Assembly (NCBI RefSeq): GCF_024124905.1
Contig: NZ_JAMXST010000001.1
Location: forward strand, 1 to 64,000
DNA from: Cellulosimicrobium cellulans
GTDB lineage: Bacteria > Actinomycetota > Actinomycetes > Actinomycetales > Cellulomonadaceae
DNA: 64,000 nucleotides
Direction: 5' to 3'
Within the stretch, counting starts at the first letter, position 1. Each line of letters begins with the position of its first letter. Shown piece after piece: positions 1 through 9,151 of the stretch. Under the pieces are notes generated by a model, which was given only the letters and a program-made list of their open reading frames with translations, did no database searches and was not told where the DNA came from. A program made the position numbers and the translations under genes.

Positions 1-98
1 GGGGAAACGCCCGGTCCCATACCGAACCCGGAAGCTAAGCCCTTCAGCGCCGATGGTACTGCCCTGGAGACGGGGTGGGAGAGTAGGACGCCGCCGGA
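1..98 (+). rRNA. rrf: 5S ribosomal RNA, 5' end missing
   Basis: The sequence matches the actinobacterial 5S rRNA core: the CCCGAACCCGGAAGCTAAG loop region at about 24-41 and the GGGAGAGTAGGACGCCGCCGG 3' segment at about 76-96. About 20 nt of the 5' strand of helix I lie before the window. Upstream should be the rest of an rrn operon (16S-23S). The 3' end is set by homology to the usual 117-120-nt length and may be off by 1-3 nt. Confidence 0.95.
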
Positions 99-110
99 CA
101 ACCCTTCACC

Positions 111-141
111 GAAGGCCCACCCCACACTGGGGTGGGCCTTC
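111..141 (+). terminator. rrn operon terminator hairpin
   Basis: A perfect GC-rich stem, AAGGCCCACCCC paired with GGGGTGGGCCTT around a very short loop, lies about 13 nt after the 5S gene. There is no clear T-tract, as is common in Actinobacteria. Confidence 0.85.
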
Positions 142-293
142 GGCATTTCCAGACCGTCACGCCGGACCGCCCTCGTCGGGGCCGGCCCGTGCGGACGTCG
201 CGCCGCAGTGGTCCCCGCGCCCTCCGTCACGTGTCACGGTGGGGCCGACGTGGGAAGATGGCCTGCGCAAACTCCAGAACGAGAGGTCACCCC

Positions 294-1625
294 GTGAACG
301 ACACCTCCCACGATCCCGAGTCGGACCGCCCGTCGTCGGGCGACGACCGTGGTGGTCGCCGCGACCGTGACGGGCGACAGGGTCACTCGCGCGACGCGCG
401 CGGGGCGGGGCCCGGACGGTCCGGTGGCGAGAGCTCCGGCGACCGCGACCGTCGCCGCGGTGGTGGCGACGACGCCCGGCGCGGCGCAGGCGACTCGCGC
501 GGACGTCAGGACGGCGGCTACCGGGGGAAGCCCGACGGCGCGCGCGGCCGTGGGGAGGGGGGCCGCCCCGAGCGCGGGTACGGGGGCGCGGACCGGGACC
601 GTCGCGCCGGCGACCGTCCGGGTCGCCGTGACGACCGGGCACCCGCTCGTGACGGGCGTGCCACGTCCGGGGCGCGCGGCGACGGGTACCAGGGTCCCGC
701 GCGGGCCGGTGAGGGGAACCGCGGGCGGTACGACCGGGACGCGACCGACCATCGTCGGGGCGGCACGGGCCCGCGTGACGACCGCCGGGGCGGCGACCGC
801 CGCGGGCACGCACCCCGCGCAGGGGCGGGCCGGGACCGCGAGGGCTTCAACCGTCGTCCCGAGCCGCGTCATCCCGCGGGGCCGGCGATCCCCGACGAGG
901 TGCAGATCTCTCAGCTCGACCGCGCGGCGCGCGGGCGCCTGCGGACCCTGAGCAAGGAGACGGCCGAGGTGGTCGGACGTCACCTGGTCATGGCCGGACG
1001 TCTCATCGACTCCGACCCGGAGCTCGCCTACGAGCACGCGCAGGCCGCCGTGCGTCGAGCCGGCCGTGTCGACGTCGCGCGCGAGGCGGCGGGCCTGACG
1101 GCCTACGCGACCGGCCGGTACGCCGAGGCGCTCCGCGAGCTGCGCACGGTGCGACGCCTCAACGGGTCGTCGGAGCACCTGCCGATCATGGCCGACTGCG
1201 AGCGCGGGCTCGGGCGGCCGGAGCGCGCGCTCGCCCTGGCGGCATCGGAGGAGGCCGCGACCCTGGACGACGTGGGGCGCACGGAGCTCGCGATCGTCGT
1301 GAGCGGCGCGCGCGTCGACCTCGGCGAGCTCGACGCGGCACTCGCGGCGCTCGAGCAGGTGCCCGCCGTCGGGACCCGCGGCGAGCTGGGCGCACGCGTC
1401 CTGCAGGCGCGCGCATCGGTGCTCGAGGTCGCGGGGCGGACCGAGGAGGCCGCGGAGATCCTCGCGGGCATCGACGCGAGCCTGCTCGCTGCGGCGCTGG
1501 GCGAGGAGGACGACGACGTCGTCGTCTACGACCTGACGGACGAGCTCGAGGAGTCCGAGCAGCTCGCGGACGAGGGTCCGGGGGCGACGGAGGATGCCGC
1601 GCCGTCCGACGGGGCGGACCGGTGA
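294..1625 (+). CDS. TPR-like protein with arginine/glycine-rich disordered N-terminus
   Basis: The 443-residue protein has two parts. Residues 1 to about 200 are low complexity, rich in R, G and D (RGGDRDRR-like runs), and surely disordered. From about residue 200 (IPDEVQISQLD) a helical region carries TPR-like helices (ELAYEHAQAAVRRAGR, RYAEALRELRTVRR), ending in an acidic tail (EEDDDVVVYDL). I chose GTG 294 because GAGAGG lies 8-13 nt upstream; an in-frame ATG at 258 is the alternative. The stop overlaps the HAD gene by 4 nt (GTGA), so the two are translationally coupled. Proteins of this type recur next to the HAD/tlyA/nadK cluster in Actinobacteria; the function is unknown to me. A basic RG-rich tail near a protein-interaction domain could suggest RNA or ribosome binding, which is inference. 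Confidence 0.8.
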   Translation: MNDTSHDPESDRPSSGDDRGGRRDRDGRQGHSRDARGAGPGRSGGESSGDRDRRRGGGDDARRGAGDSRGRQDGGYRGKPDGARGRGEGGRPERGYGGADRDRRAGDRPGRRDDRAPARDGRATSGARGDGYQGPARAGEGNRGRYDRDATDHRRGGTGPRDDRRGGDRRGHAPRAGAGRDREGFNRRPEPRHPAGPAIPDEVQISQLDRAARGRLRTLSKETAEVVGRHLVMAGRLIDSDPELAYEHAQAAVRRAGRVDVAREAAGLTAYATGRYAEALRELRTVRRLNGSSEHLPIMADCERGLGRPERALALAASEEAATLDDVGRTELAIVVSGARVDLGELDAALAALEQVPAVGTRGELGARVLQARASVLEVAGRTEEAAEILAGIDASLLAAALGEEDDDVVVYDLTDELEESEQLADEGPGATEDAAPSDGADR

Positions 1626-2644
1626 GCGCCGGGCTGCTCGGGAGCGACGTCGCGCTGGCCGACCGGTACGACCTCGCGCTCGTCGACCTCGACGGCGTCG
1701 CGTACCGCGGGCACGAGCCGATCGAGCACGCGTCCCAGGGCCTGACGACGGCGCGCGCCCGCGGGATGCGTCTCGTGTTCGTCACGAACAACGCGTCGCG
1801 CGAGCCCGGCTCGGTGGCCGAGCAGCTGACGGGCCTCGACATCCCCACCTCGGCGGACGAGGTCATGACCGCCGCGCAGGCGGCCGCCGCGCTGCTGCGG
1901 ACCCGTCTCGAGCCGGGCGCGCGCGTCCTCGTGGTCGGTGGGGCGGGTCTCGTGACGGCGGTCCACGACGCCGGGTTCGTGCTCGTGGAGAGCGCGGACG
2001 ACGAGCCCGACGCCGTGGCGCAGGGCTTCGCGCCGGAGCTCGGCTGGGCACAGCTCGCCGAGGCGGCGTACGCCGTCCAGCGGGGCGCGTGGCACGTCGC
2101 GAGCAACCTCGACCTCTCGTTGCCGACCGCGCGCGGGTTCGCGCCGGGCAACGGGTCGCTCGTCGGTGCGGTCCGCGCCGCGACGGGCGTCGAGCCCGAC
2201 AGCGCGGGCAAGCCGTCGCCGACCATGTACCGGCTCGCGATCGAGCGTGCGGGCTCCGAGGCGCCGCTCGTCGTCGGGGACCGGCTCGACACGGACCTCG
2301 CGGGCGCCCGCGCGGGCGGCTATCCCGGTCTGCACGTCCTGACCGGGGTGAGCACGGCGCGGGACGCGATCCTGGCGGAGCCGCACCTGCGCCCGCACTA
2401 CGTGGGCGCCGACCTGCGCAGCCTCCTCGAGCCGCACCCGGTGCCCGTGCGCACCGAGGCCGGCTGGTGGTCGTGCGGAGACAGCGCGGCGCGCGTCGAC
2501 GACGGCGCGCTGCGCCTGGACGTGCGCGGCACCGCGACGGTCGACACCGTCCGGGCGGCCGCCGCCGCGGCGTGGGCCTCCGCCGACGCGGGGCTCCCCG
2601 TGGACCCGTCGACGGTCCCCGAGCTGCCCGTCGGGACGCACTGA
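1622..2644 (+). CDS. HAD-superfamily class IIA phosphatase (NagD/GPH-like)
   Basis: The 340-residue protein shows the HAD motifs in order: DLDGVAYRG (motif I, nucleophile Asp near residue 21), TNNASR (motif II), GKPSPTMY (motif III Lys) and VGDRLDTDLAGARAGG (motif IV). The cap sits between motifs II and III, as in class IIA. The residues after about 265 form an extra C-terminal segment seen in actinobacterial members. Family members dephosphorylate small cytosolic phosphates such as p-nitrophenyl phosphate, glycerol phosphate or phosphoglycolate; the substrate cannot be told here. GTG 1622 overlaps the upstream stop. Confidence 0.88.
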   Translation: MSAGLLGSDVALADRYDLALVDLDGVAYRGHEPIEHASQGLTTARARGMRLVFVTNNASREPGSVAEQLTGLDIPTSADEVMTAAQAAAALLRTRLEPGARVLVVGGAGLVTAVHDAGFVLVESADDEPDAVAQGFAPELGWAQLAEAAYAVQRGAWHVASNLDLSLPTARGFAPGNGSLVGAVRAATGVEPDSAGKPSPTMYRLAIERAGSEAPLVVGDRLDTDLAGARAGGYPGLHVLTGVSTARDAILAEPHLRPHYVGADLRSLLEPHPVPVRTEAGWWSCGDSAARVDDGALRLDVRGTATVDTVRAAAAAAWASADAGLPVDPSTVPELPVGTH

Positions 2645-2718
2645 GCCCGACGGTCGGGCGGCGCGACGCGCCGCCTGGCGCAGGCCGCCGGTCGTGCCCG
2701 TCCGTGGGACGCAACCGG

Positions 2719-2724
2719 TAGCGT
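2719..2724 (+). promoter_or_regulatory. candidate -10 box (TAGCGT) before the small ORF/tlyA/nadK/recN group
   Basis: TAGCGT lies after the HAD stop, 64 nt before ATG 2788. The same box, placed 8 nt before a start codon, is seen at other genes in this window. It would allow an internal transcript starting near 2731. No convincing -35 is visible. Confidence 0.4.
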
Positions 2725-2787
2725 GGTCCGGGATGCCCGGCCACGGCCGGGCGACGTTCGCGCAGCCCAGGAGACAGGAGGCAGGAC

Positions 2788-3015
2788 ATGACGGACGGTC
2801 CGCTGCGTCCGGTTCCCGGACCGCCTCCCGGCGGCCGACCGGTGAGCCCGGCAGCCGGGCGGGACGGCGAGGCGCCGTCGCCGGTCGTCAGCCCGCTCGA
2901 CGCCGCGCTCGGACGGCTCGACGAGCTGGACGGGCTCGCCACCGCGGACCACGTGGGGGTGCTGGAGGCCGTGCACGACGCGCTGGTCGCCGAGCTCGCC
3001 CGCACGGAGGACTGA
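2788..3015 (+). CDS. small conserved-type protein of unknown function
   Basis: This is a 75-residue protein with a Pro/Gly-rich N-terminal half and a predicted helical, acidic C-terminal half (LGRLDELDGLATADHVGVLEAVHDALVAELART). ATG 2788 is preceded by AGGAGGCAGG, a strong ribosome site. It ends 2 nt before the tlyA GTG, so the two are probably co-translated. Small ORFs at this place between the HAD gene and tlyA are usual in related actinobacteria. No domain is recognised. Confidence 0.75.
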   Translation: MTDGPLRPVPGPPPGGRPVSPAAGRDGEAPSPVVSPLDAALGRLDELDGLATADHVGVLEAVHDALVAELARTED

Positions 3016-3017
3016 GC

Positions 3018-3995
3018 GTGGCCGAGCGCACCGGTGCGCGCCTCGACGGCGAGCTCGTCCGGCGCGGGCTCGCGCGGTCGCGCCGGCAGGCCGCCGAGCT
3101 CGTGGCCGCGGGCCGGGTGACGCGCAGCGGGACGGTCGTGACCAAGCCGTCGGCCGCCGTCGGGCCGGACGACCTGCTCGCCGTGACTCCCGACCCGGAG
3201 GATCCGGGCTACGCCTCGCGCGCCGCGTTCAAGCTCGCCGGGGTGCTCGACGCGCTGGACGCGCTGGACCCTGCGGGCGCGCCGCTGCGACCGCCCGCCG
3301 TCGACGGCGCGCGGTGCCTCGACCTCGGGGCGTCGACCGGGGGCTTCACCGACGTCCTGCTGCGCCGGGGCGCGCGCGAGGTCGTGGCCGTGGACGTCGG
3401 GCACGACCAGCTCGTGCCGGCCCTGCGCGCGGACCCGCGGGTGCAGGTGCACGAGGGCCTCAACGTCCGCGACCTGGTTCCCGAGCACGTCGGGGCCGTA
3501 CCCGACCTCGTCGTCGGCGACCTGTCGTTCATCTCGCTCGCGATGGTGCTGCCCGCCGTCGCGGGGGTGGTGGGCCCGGGCTCCGACCTGCTGCTGCTCG
3601 TCAAGCCGCAGTTCGAGGTCGGCCGGGAACGCCTGGGGAGCGGCGGCGTCGTGCGCGACCCCGCGCTCCACGTCGAGGTCGTCGCCGCGGTCGCGCGGCA
3701 CGCGGCGGTCGTCGGGCTGCGCCCGCTCGCCGTCGTGCCGAGCCCGCTGCCCGGACCGAGCGGCAACCGCGAGTACTTCTGGTGGCTGCGGGCGGGCGAT
3801 CCCGGCCGTGCCGACGGCACCGGGCTCGAGGACTCCGCGCTGGAGGACGCCGCCGCCGCGGCGGTCGCGTGGCGACCCGCGCCCGACGGAGGCCTGCCGC
3901 CCGTCGTCCTCGTCGCCCGGGCGGCCGCGGACGGACCGGCTCCGACGCGCGACGCCACGACGCCCGACCGACCCCTGACAGGAGGAGCACCGTGA
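3018..3995 (+). CDS. tlyA: TlyA-family 16S/23S rRNA 2'-O-methyltransferase
   Basis: The 325-residue protein has an N-terminal S4 RNA-binding domain (residues 1-60: ARLDGELVRRGLARSRRQAAELVAAGRV) joined to an FtsJ/RrmJ-type SAM methyltransferase. YASRAAFKL, CLDLGASTGGFTDVLL (SAM motif I, about residue 97), VVAVDVGHDQL, DLSFISL and KPQFEVG are all present. The family 2'-O-methylates C1409 of 16S and C1920 of 23S rRNA and so makes cells sensitive to capreomycin/viomycin. GTG 3018 is chosen because it begins just before the S4 domain; longer in-frame starts would only add antisense-like low-complexity residues. The stop overlaps nadK by 4 nt. Confidence 0.93.
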   Translation: MAERTGARLDGELVRRGLARSRRQAAELVAAGRVTRSGTVVTKPSAAVGPDDLLAVTPDPEDPGYASRAAFKLAGVLDALDALDPAGAPLRPPAVDGARCLDLGASTGGFTDVLLRRGAREVVAVDVGHDQLVPALRADPRVQVHEGLNVRDLVPEHVGAVPDLVVGDLSFISLAMVLPAVAGVVGPGSDLLLLVKPQFEVGRERLGSGGVVRDPALHVEVVAAVARHAAVVGLRPLAVVPSPLPGPSGNREYFWWLRAGDPGRADGTGLEDSALEDAAAAAVAWRPAPDGGLPPVVLVARAAADGPAPTRDATTPDRPLTGGAP

Positions 3996-4975
3996 CGCGA
4001 CGCGTGCTGATCGTGACCCACGGCGGCCGCCCCGAGGCGGTCGTCGCGCTGCACGAGGCGGTGACCGAGCTCGAGCGCGCCGGGTTCACCGTGACGCTGC
4101 ACGACGACGACCTCGCGGAGAAGTTCGGCGACCACATGGCGCGCACGCGGGCGCGCGAGGGCGTCGCGGAGTCCGAGGTCGTCATGGTCCTCGGGGGCGA
4201 CGGCACGATCCTGCGCGCCGCCGAGCTCACGCACGGGACCGGGGTGCCGCTGCTCGGCGTCAACCTCGGGCACGTGGGGTTCCTCGCCGAGAGCGAGCGC
4301 GAGGACCTGCGCGCCGCCGTCGGGCGGCTCGCGGCGTACGACTACACGGTCGAGGAGCGCACGATCGTCGAGGTGCGCGCCTTCCTCCCGGGCGAGCCGG
4401 AGCCGCTCGTGGGGTGGGCGCTCAACGAGGCGACGGTCGAGAAGGCGCAGCGCGAGCGCATGATCGAGGTCGTCCTCGGCGTCGACGGTCGGCCGCTGTC
4501 GTCGTTCGGCTGCGACGGCGTCGTGACGGCGACCGCGACCGGCTCGACGGCGCACGCGTTCTCCGCGGGCGGTCCGGTGATGTGGCCGGACGTCGACGCG
4601 GTGCTCGTCGTGCCGCTCGCGGCCCACGCGCTCTTCGCGCGGCCGCTCGTGGTCGGTCCGCGCTCGACGATCACGGTGGACGTGCTGCCGGACTCGGCGT
4701 CGTCGGGCGTGCTCACGTGCGACGGCCGTCGGCGCATCGACCTGCCCAACGGCTCGCGGGTCGAGGTGCGGCGCTCGGACACGCCCCTGCGCCTCGCGCG
4801 CCTCAGCACGGCCCCCTTCACGGACCGGCTGGTGTCCAAGTTCTCGCTCCCCGTGGTCGGGTGGCGCGAGCGCGCGGCGAGCGTCGCCGCGACGGCAGGG
4901 ACGACGGCGGAGCGCGCGGCCGCGACCGCGGGCAGGGAACCGGGGGAGCCGGACGTCACGGACGAGGAGGAGTGA
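3992..4975 (+). CDS. nadK: NAD kinase
   Basis: This 327-residue enzyme phosphorylates NAD to NADP, using ATP or polyphosphate. The catalytic GGDGT motif is at about residues 68-72, NLGHVGFL follows near 90, and TGSTAHAFSAGGP is in the C-terminal beta-sandwich domain. GTG 3992 has a strong site, GGAGGAG, 5-10 nt upstream. The C-terminal 35 residues are an Ala/Thr-rich and acidic tail beyond the usual fold. The tlyA-nadK-recN order is typical of actinobacterial genomes, and the genes overlap or abut, so they form one operon. Confidence 0.95.
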   Translation: MTRRVLIVTHGGRPEAVVALHEAVTELERAGFTVTLHDDDLAEKFGDHMARTRAREGVAESEVVMVLGGDGTILRAAELTHGTGVPLLGVNLGHVGFLAESEREDLRAAVGRLAAYDYTVEERTIVEVRAFLPGEPEPLVGWALNEATVEKAQRERMIEVVLGVDGRPLSSFGCDGVVTATATGSTAHAFSAGGPVMWPDVDAVLVVPLAAHALFARPLVVGPRSTITVDVLPDSASSGVLTCDGRRRIDLPNGSRVEVRRSDTPLRLARLSTAPFTDRLVSKFSLPVVGWRERAASVAATAGTTAERAAATAGREPGEPDVTDEEE

Positions 4976-4977
4976 GC

Positions 4978-6726
4978 GTGCTCGAGGAGATCGCGATCGA
5001 GAACCTCGGCGTCATCCGGTCGGCCCGCGTCCCGGTCGGGGCGGGCCTGACCGTGATCACGGGCGAGACGGGCGCGGGCAAGACCATGGTGCTCACCGGG
5101 CTCGGCCTGCTCATGGGCGGCAAGGCGGACCCGGCGACGGTGCGCCCGGGCGCGGCGAGCGCCGTGGTCGAGGGGCGCGTGCGCCTCACCGACCGTCCGG
5201 CGGTCGCGCAGCGGGTCGACGACGCGGGCGGCCAGGTGGACGACGACGGCACGGTCGTCATCCTGCGCACGGTCGCGGCGGAGGGCCGGTCGCGCGCGCA
5301 CCTCGGCGGGCGCAGCGTCCCGCAGGGCGTGCTCGCGGAGATCGCCGACGACCTCGTGACGGTCCACGGACAGTCCGACCAGCTCCGGCTGCGGACCGCG
5401 AGCCGGCAGCGCAGCGCGCTGGACGCGTTCGCCGGTCCACCGCACGCCGAGCTGCTGACCGCGTACCGCGACGCGTGGACCGAGCGGTCCGCGCTGCAGG
5501 CGGAGATCGACGACATCGAGGCGCGCGCGGGCGAGCGTGCCCGAGAGGCCGAGCTGCTGCGCCTCGGCCTCGCCGAGGTCGAGCGGGTGGCGCCGCAGCC
5601 GGGCGAGGACGTCGAGCTCACGGCGCTGGTCGCGCGGCTCGGCAACGTCGAGGAGCTGCGGGTCGCGGCCCAGCTCGCGCACGACGCCGTGGCCGGCGAC
5701 GAGGCCGTGGAGCCGCAGGAGAACGCGGTCGTGTCGGTCGACCGAGCGCGGCGCGCGCTCGAGGCGGTGGCGGGCACGGACCCCGTGCTCGCCCGGCTCG
5801 CGGAGCGGCTCGCGGAGGTGGGCTACGTGCTCGCCGACGTCGCGACGGAGATCTCCGGCTACGTCGAGGACCTCGCCGCCGATCCCGCGGGTCTCGAGAC
5901 CGCGCACGCGCGCCTCGCCGAGCTCGGCACGCTGACCCGCAGCTACGGCGAGACGGTCGACGACGTGCTCGCCTGGGCGAGCGACGCCGGGCTGCGGCTC
6001 CTGGACCTGGACGACGGCGGCGAGCGGCTCCATGTCGCGACCGCGCGCCGCGACGAGCTCGACGCGGAGCTGGAGCGCCTCGGGACCGCGATCACGGCCT
6101 CGCGCGAGCGCGCCGCGGCCGAGCTCGCGACGGCGGTGACCGACGAGCTGCGCGGGCTGGCGATGGGTGGCGCAAGCCTCGTCGTCGACGTCGAGCGCGC
6201 CGAGGAGCCCGGACCGTGGGGCGTCGACGTGGTGACGTTCTCGCTCGTCGCGCACGCCGGCGCGCCGGCCCGGCCGCTGGGCAAGGGCGCGTCGGGCGGC
6301 GAGCTCTCCCGCGTGATGCTCGCGATCGAGGTGGCGCTCGCGACGGCGGCGGTCGACGGCACCGGACAGGTGCTGCCGACGTTCGTCTTCGACGAGGTCG
6401 ACGCCGGCGTCGGGGGCAAGGCGGCCGTCGAGGTCGGGCGCCGGCTCGCGTCCCTCGCGACCCGCGCGCAGGTCGTCGTCGTGACGCACCTCGCGCAGGT
6501 CGCGGCGTTCGCGGACGTCCAGCTCGTGGTGACGAAGTCCTCGGACTCGTCGTCGGGCACGGACGACGGAGACCCGGCCGCGGCCGTCACGGTCACCGGT
6601 GTGCGCGAGGTCACGGGGGACGAGCGCGTCCGCGAGCTCGCGCGGATGCTCTCCGGGCAGGAGGACTCGGACGCGGCCCGCCGCCACGCGGTGGAGCTTC
6701 TGGAGTCCTCGGTCGTGGGACGATAG
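4978..6726 (+). CDS. recN: DNA repair ATPase RecN
   Basis: The 582-residue SMC-like protein acts in double-strand break repair. It has an ABC head split by a coiled coil: Walker A GETGAGKT at residues 29-36, a Q/linker region, a central coiled coil (about 155-370) rich in Glu/Arg/Leu, signature KGASGGELSR (about 435) and Walker B FVFDEVDAGVGGK (about 470), then the H-loop VVVTHLAQVAAF. A short Ser/Asp insertion (SSDSSSGTDDGD) follows the H-loop. GTG 4978 lies 2 nt after the nadK stop with GACGAGGAGGAG just upstream. Confidence 0.95.
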   Translation: MLEEIAIENLGVIRSARVPVGAGLTVITGETGAGKTMVLTGLGLLMGGKADPATVRPGAASAVVEGRVRLTDRPAVAQRVDDAGGQVDDDGTVVILRTVAAEGRSRAHLGGRSVPQGVLAEIADDLVTVHGQSDQLRLRTASRQRSALDAFAGPPHAELLTAYRDAWTERSALQAEIDDIEARAGERAREAELLRLGLAEVERVAPQPGEDVELTALVARLGNVEELRVAAQLAHDAVAGDEAVEPQENAVVSVDRARRALEAVAGTDPVLARLAERLAEVGYVLADVATEISGYVEDLAADPAGLETAHARLAELGTLTRSYGETVDDVLAWASDAGLRLLDLDDGGERLHVATARRDELDAELERLGTAITASRERAAAELATAVTDELRGLAMGGASLVVDVERAEEPGPWGVDVVTFSLVAHAGAPARPLGKGASGGELSRVMLAIEVALATAAVDGTGQVLPTFVFDEVDAGVGGKAAVEVGRRLASLATRAQVVVVTHLAQVAAFADVQLVVTKSSDSSSGTDDGDPAAAVTVTGVREVTGDERVRELARMLSGQEDSDAARRHAVELLESSVVGR

Positions 6727-6732
6727 GGCACG

Positions 6733-7920
6733 ATGAGACTCACTCTGCGCAAAGCCTCCCTGCCGGAGGCCGGGTCCGGCACGCTCGGCCCGGCCAAGGT
6801 CGACGCGCGCACCAAGGCGCTCACGAAGCGGCTCCAGCCGGGCGACGTCGCGGTGATCGACCACGTGGACATCGACCGCGTCGCCGCCGACGCCCTCGTC
6901 GCGGCCAAGCCGTCCGCCGTCCTCAACGCCGCCAAGTCGGTCTCGGGGCGCTACCCGAACCTGGGGCCCGACGTCCTCGTCGAGGCGGGGATCGTGCTCG
7001 TCGACGACCTGGGCCCGGCGATCATGGCCGTCCCGGAGGGCCGTGAGCTGCGGCTCGACGGCGGCAAGGTCTACCTTGGCGACGACCTGGTGGCCGAGGG
7101 CGTCCTGCAGAGCGAGGAGACGGTCGCGCGCAGCCTCGAGGAGGCGCGCGCCAACCTCTCGGTCGAGATCGAGTCGTTCGCCGAGAACACGATGAACTAC
7201 CTGCGGCGCGAGCGGGACCTGCTGCTCGACGGCGTCGGCGTCCCGGACATCCGCACCCCGATCGACGGGCGGCAGGTGCTCATCGTGGTGCGTGGCTACC
7301 ACTACCGCGAGGACCTCGCGACGCTGCGCCCCTACATCACGGAGTACCGGCCCGTCCTCATCGGCGTGGACGGCGGCGCGGACGCGATCCTCGACGCCGG
7401 CTGGAAGCCGGACATGATCGTCGGCGACATGGACTCGGTCTCCGACCGCGCGCTGAGCAGCGGCGCCGAGGTCGTGGTCCACGCGTACCGCGACGGCAAG
7501 GCACCGGGGCTGGAGCGCGTCCAGGAGCTCGGCGTCGAGCCGGTCGTTTTCCCGGCGACGGGCACGAGCGAGGACATCGCGATGCTCCTCGCCGACGACA
7601 AGGGCGCCGAGGTCATCGTCGCCGTCGGGACGCACGCGACGCTGGTCGAGTTCCTCGACAAGGGCCGCGCGGGCATGGCGAGCACGTTCCTCACCCGGCT
7701 GCGCGTCGGTGGCAAGCTCGTCGACGCCAAGGGCGTCTCGCGCCTGTACCGGCACCGGATCTCCAACCTCCAGCTCTGGCTCCTGTCGATCGCGGGGCTC
7801 CTCGCCGTCGTCGCGGCGCTGTGGTCGACGGCAGCGGGCCAGACGTTCTTCGGGATCGTGGGCGCCCGGTTCGACGACCTCTGGTCGTGGGTCGGGTCGC
7901 TCTTCACGGGCGGCGGCTGA
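6733..7920 (+). CDS. steA: SteA, septum-associated protein with thiamin-pyrophosphokinase-like fold
   Basis: The 395-residue protein has a TPK-like catalytic fold in its second half (GVDGGADAILDAGWKPDMIVGDMDSVSD, about 218-245; then TGTSEDIAMLLADDKGAE). It ends in one membrane helix (LQLWLLSIAGLLAVVAALW, about 348-366) with a short tail. In corynebacteria SteA works with SteB at the cytokinetic ring in cell separation, and the next gene here is steB. ATG 6733 starts 6 nt after recN. Mycobacterial counterparts (Rv1697/Rv1698) share the order. Confidence 0.88.
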   Translation: MRLTLRKASLPEAGSGTLGPAKVDARTKALTKRLQPGDVAVIDHVDIDRVAADALVAAKPSAVLNAAKSVSGRYPNLGPDVLVEAGIVLVDDLGPAIMAVPEGRELRLDGGKVYLGDDLVAEGVLQSEETVARSLEEARANLSVEIESFAENTMNYLRRERDLLLDGVGVPDIRTPIDGRQVLIVVRGYHYREDLATLRPYITEYRPVLIGVDGGADAILDAGWKPDMIVGDMDSVSDRALSSGAEVVVHAYRDGKAPGLERVQELGVEPVVFPATGTSEDIAMLLADDKGAEVIVAVGTHATLVEFLDKGRAGMASTFLTRLRVGGKLVDAKGVSRLYRHRISNLQLWLLSIAGLLAVVAALWSTAAGQTFFGIVGARFDDLWSWVGSLFTGGG

Positions 7921-8040
7921 CCCGACCGGGCCGCCGTCGTCGGCCCGCGCGCGTCGTTCCCGACCGCGCCCGACCCGCGCTCCCGCGCACCCTGACCTTG
8001 CCAGCACGCAGCAGCCCGAACCGAAGGACACCACCGCACA

Positions 8041-9150
8041 GTGATCGACTTCAGGTACCACATCGTCTCGTTGATCTCGGTCTTCCTGGCCCTGGCCGTC
8101 GGGATCATCCTCGGCGCCGGCCCGCTCCAGGGAGCCATCGGCGACCAGCTCACCGGGCAGGTGGAGCAGCTGCGCACCGAGCGCAACGAGCTGCGCGACC
8201 AGCTCGACGAGGCGAACGTGACGCTCGGCAACGACTCGCGGTACATCGAGGCGGCGGGGCCGCAGCTCGTCGCGGGGTCGCTCCAGGACCGTCGCGTCGC
8301 GGTCGTCGACCTGGACGGGGCGGACAAGGAGCGCGACGACGCGATCGCGGAGCAGCTCGAGCTGGCGGGCGCCTCCGTGGTCGGCCACGTCCGGCTGACG
8401 GACTCGTGGACGGACCAGGACGAGGAGAGCGCGCGCCAGACCGTGGCCGAGGGCCTCGGGGAGAAGCTGGGGGAGGTCCCGCAGGACGCCACCCCCGAGC
8501 AGCGGCTCGCCCGTGCCCTCGCGCTCGCGCTCACCGGGTCGACGCCCGCGAGCTCCGAGGAGCGCAGCCCGGAGGCCACCGAGCTCGAGGCGCTCCTCGA
8601 GCGCTTCGCGCTCGTGGACGTGGTGTCCGAGCAGACGCTCCCCGCGGACGTCGTCCTGCTGCTGAGCGGCCCGGCGCCCGAGCAGGCCGCCCCGACGGGG
8701 GAGGGCGAGGAGGCCCCCGCGCCGGACACGTACGTCGTCGACATCGAGGTCCAGGTGGCCGTCGCCGCCCAGGAGGTCGCCGAGGCGGCCCTCGTCGCCG
8801 GTCCGACGGCGGTGAGCGGCGACGTCGTCTCCAGCATCCGCGCGAACGACGACCTCGCCGCGACGCTGTCCACGGTGAGCGGCATCGAGGCCGAGCCCGG
8901 CCGGATCAACGTCCCGCTCGCCCTCGCCGCGCGCGTCGCCGACCAGGTCGGGCAGTTCGGGTTCGAGGAGAGCGCGACGGCGGTCCTCCCGCCCGCCGTC
9001 GAGCTCCCGCCGGTGACGCGCACGACGTCGTCCGACGCGGGCGCTCAGGACGCGGCGGCGGGCGACACCTCGGGCGGCACCTCCGGCGGCACGGAGGACG
9101 GCGGTTCCGCGGACGTCGAGCAGACCACCGCCGGCGCGGGGGAGGGCTGA
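8041..9150 (+). CDS. steB: SteB/MctB-family membrane protein
   Basis: The 369-residue protein begins with the family hallmark FRYHIVSLISVFLALAVGIILGAGPL, one N-terminal membrane anchor. A short coiled coil follows (EQLRTERNELRDQLDEANV), then a soluble outer domain and a low-complexity Gly/Ser/Thr tail from about 320. Related proteins are called SteB (partner of SteA in cell separation) or MctB (mycobacterial copper tolerance). Next to steA the septal role is the better guess. GTG 8041 is separated from steA by 120 nt, which hold only a weak GAAGGA site, so it may have its own transcript. Confidence 0.85.
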   Translation: MIDFRYHIVSLISVFLALAVGIILGAGPLQGAIGDQLTGQVEQLRTERNELRDQLDEANVTLGNDSRYIEAAGPQLVAGSLQDRRVAVVDLDGADKERDDAIAEQLELAGASVVGHVRLTDSWTDQDEESARQTVAEGLGEKLGEVPQDATPEQRLARALALALTGSTPASSEERSPEATELEALLERFALVDVVSEQTLPADVVLLLSGPAPEQAAPTGEGEEAPAPDTYVVDIEVQVAVAAQEVAEAALVAGPTAVSGDVVSSIRANDDLAATLSTVSGIEAEPGRINVPLALAARVADQVGQFGFEESATAVLPPAVELPPVTRTTSSDAGAQDAAAGDTSGGTSGGTEDGGSADVEQTTAGAGEG

Positions 9151-9151
9151 C

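Noticed and set aside
2733-3017. N-terminally extended tlyA from a leaderless-looking ATG at 2733
   Set aside because: The extension reads low-complexity Arg/Gly in the wrong frame of the better-supported small ORF 2788-3015; TlyA proteins start at the S4 domain.
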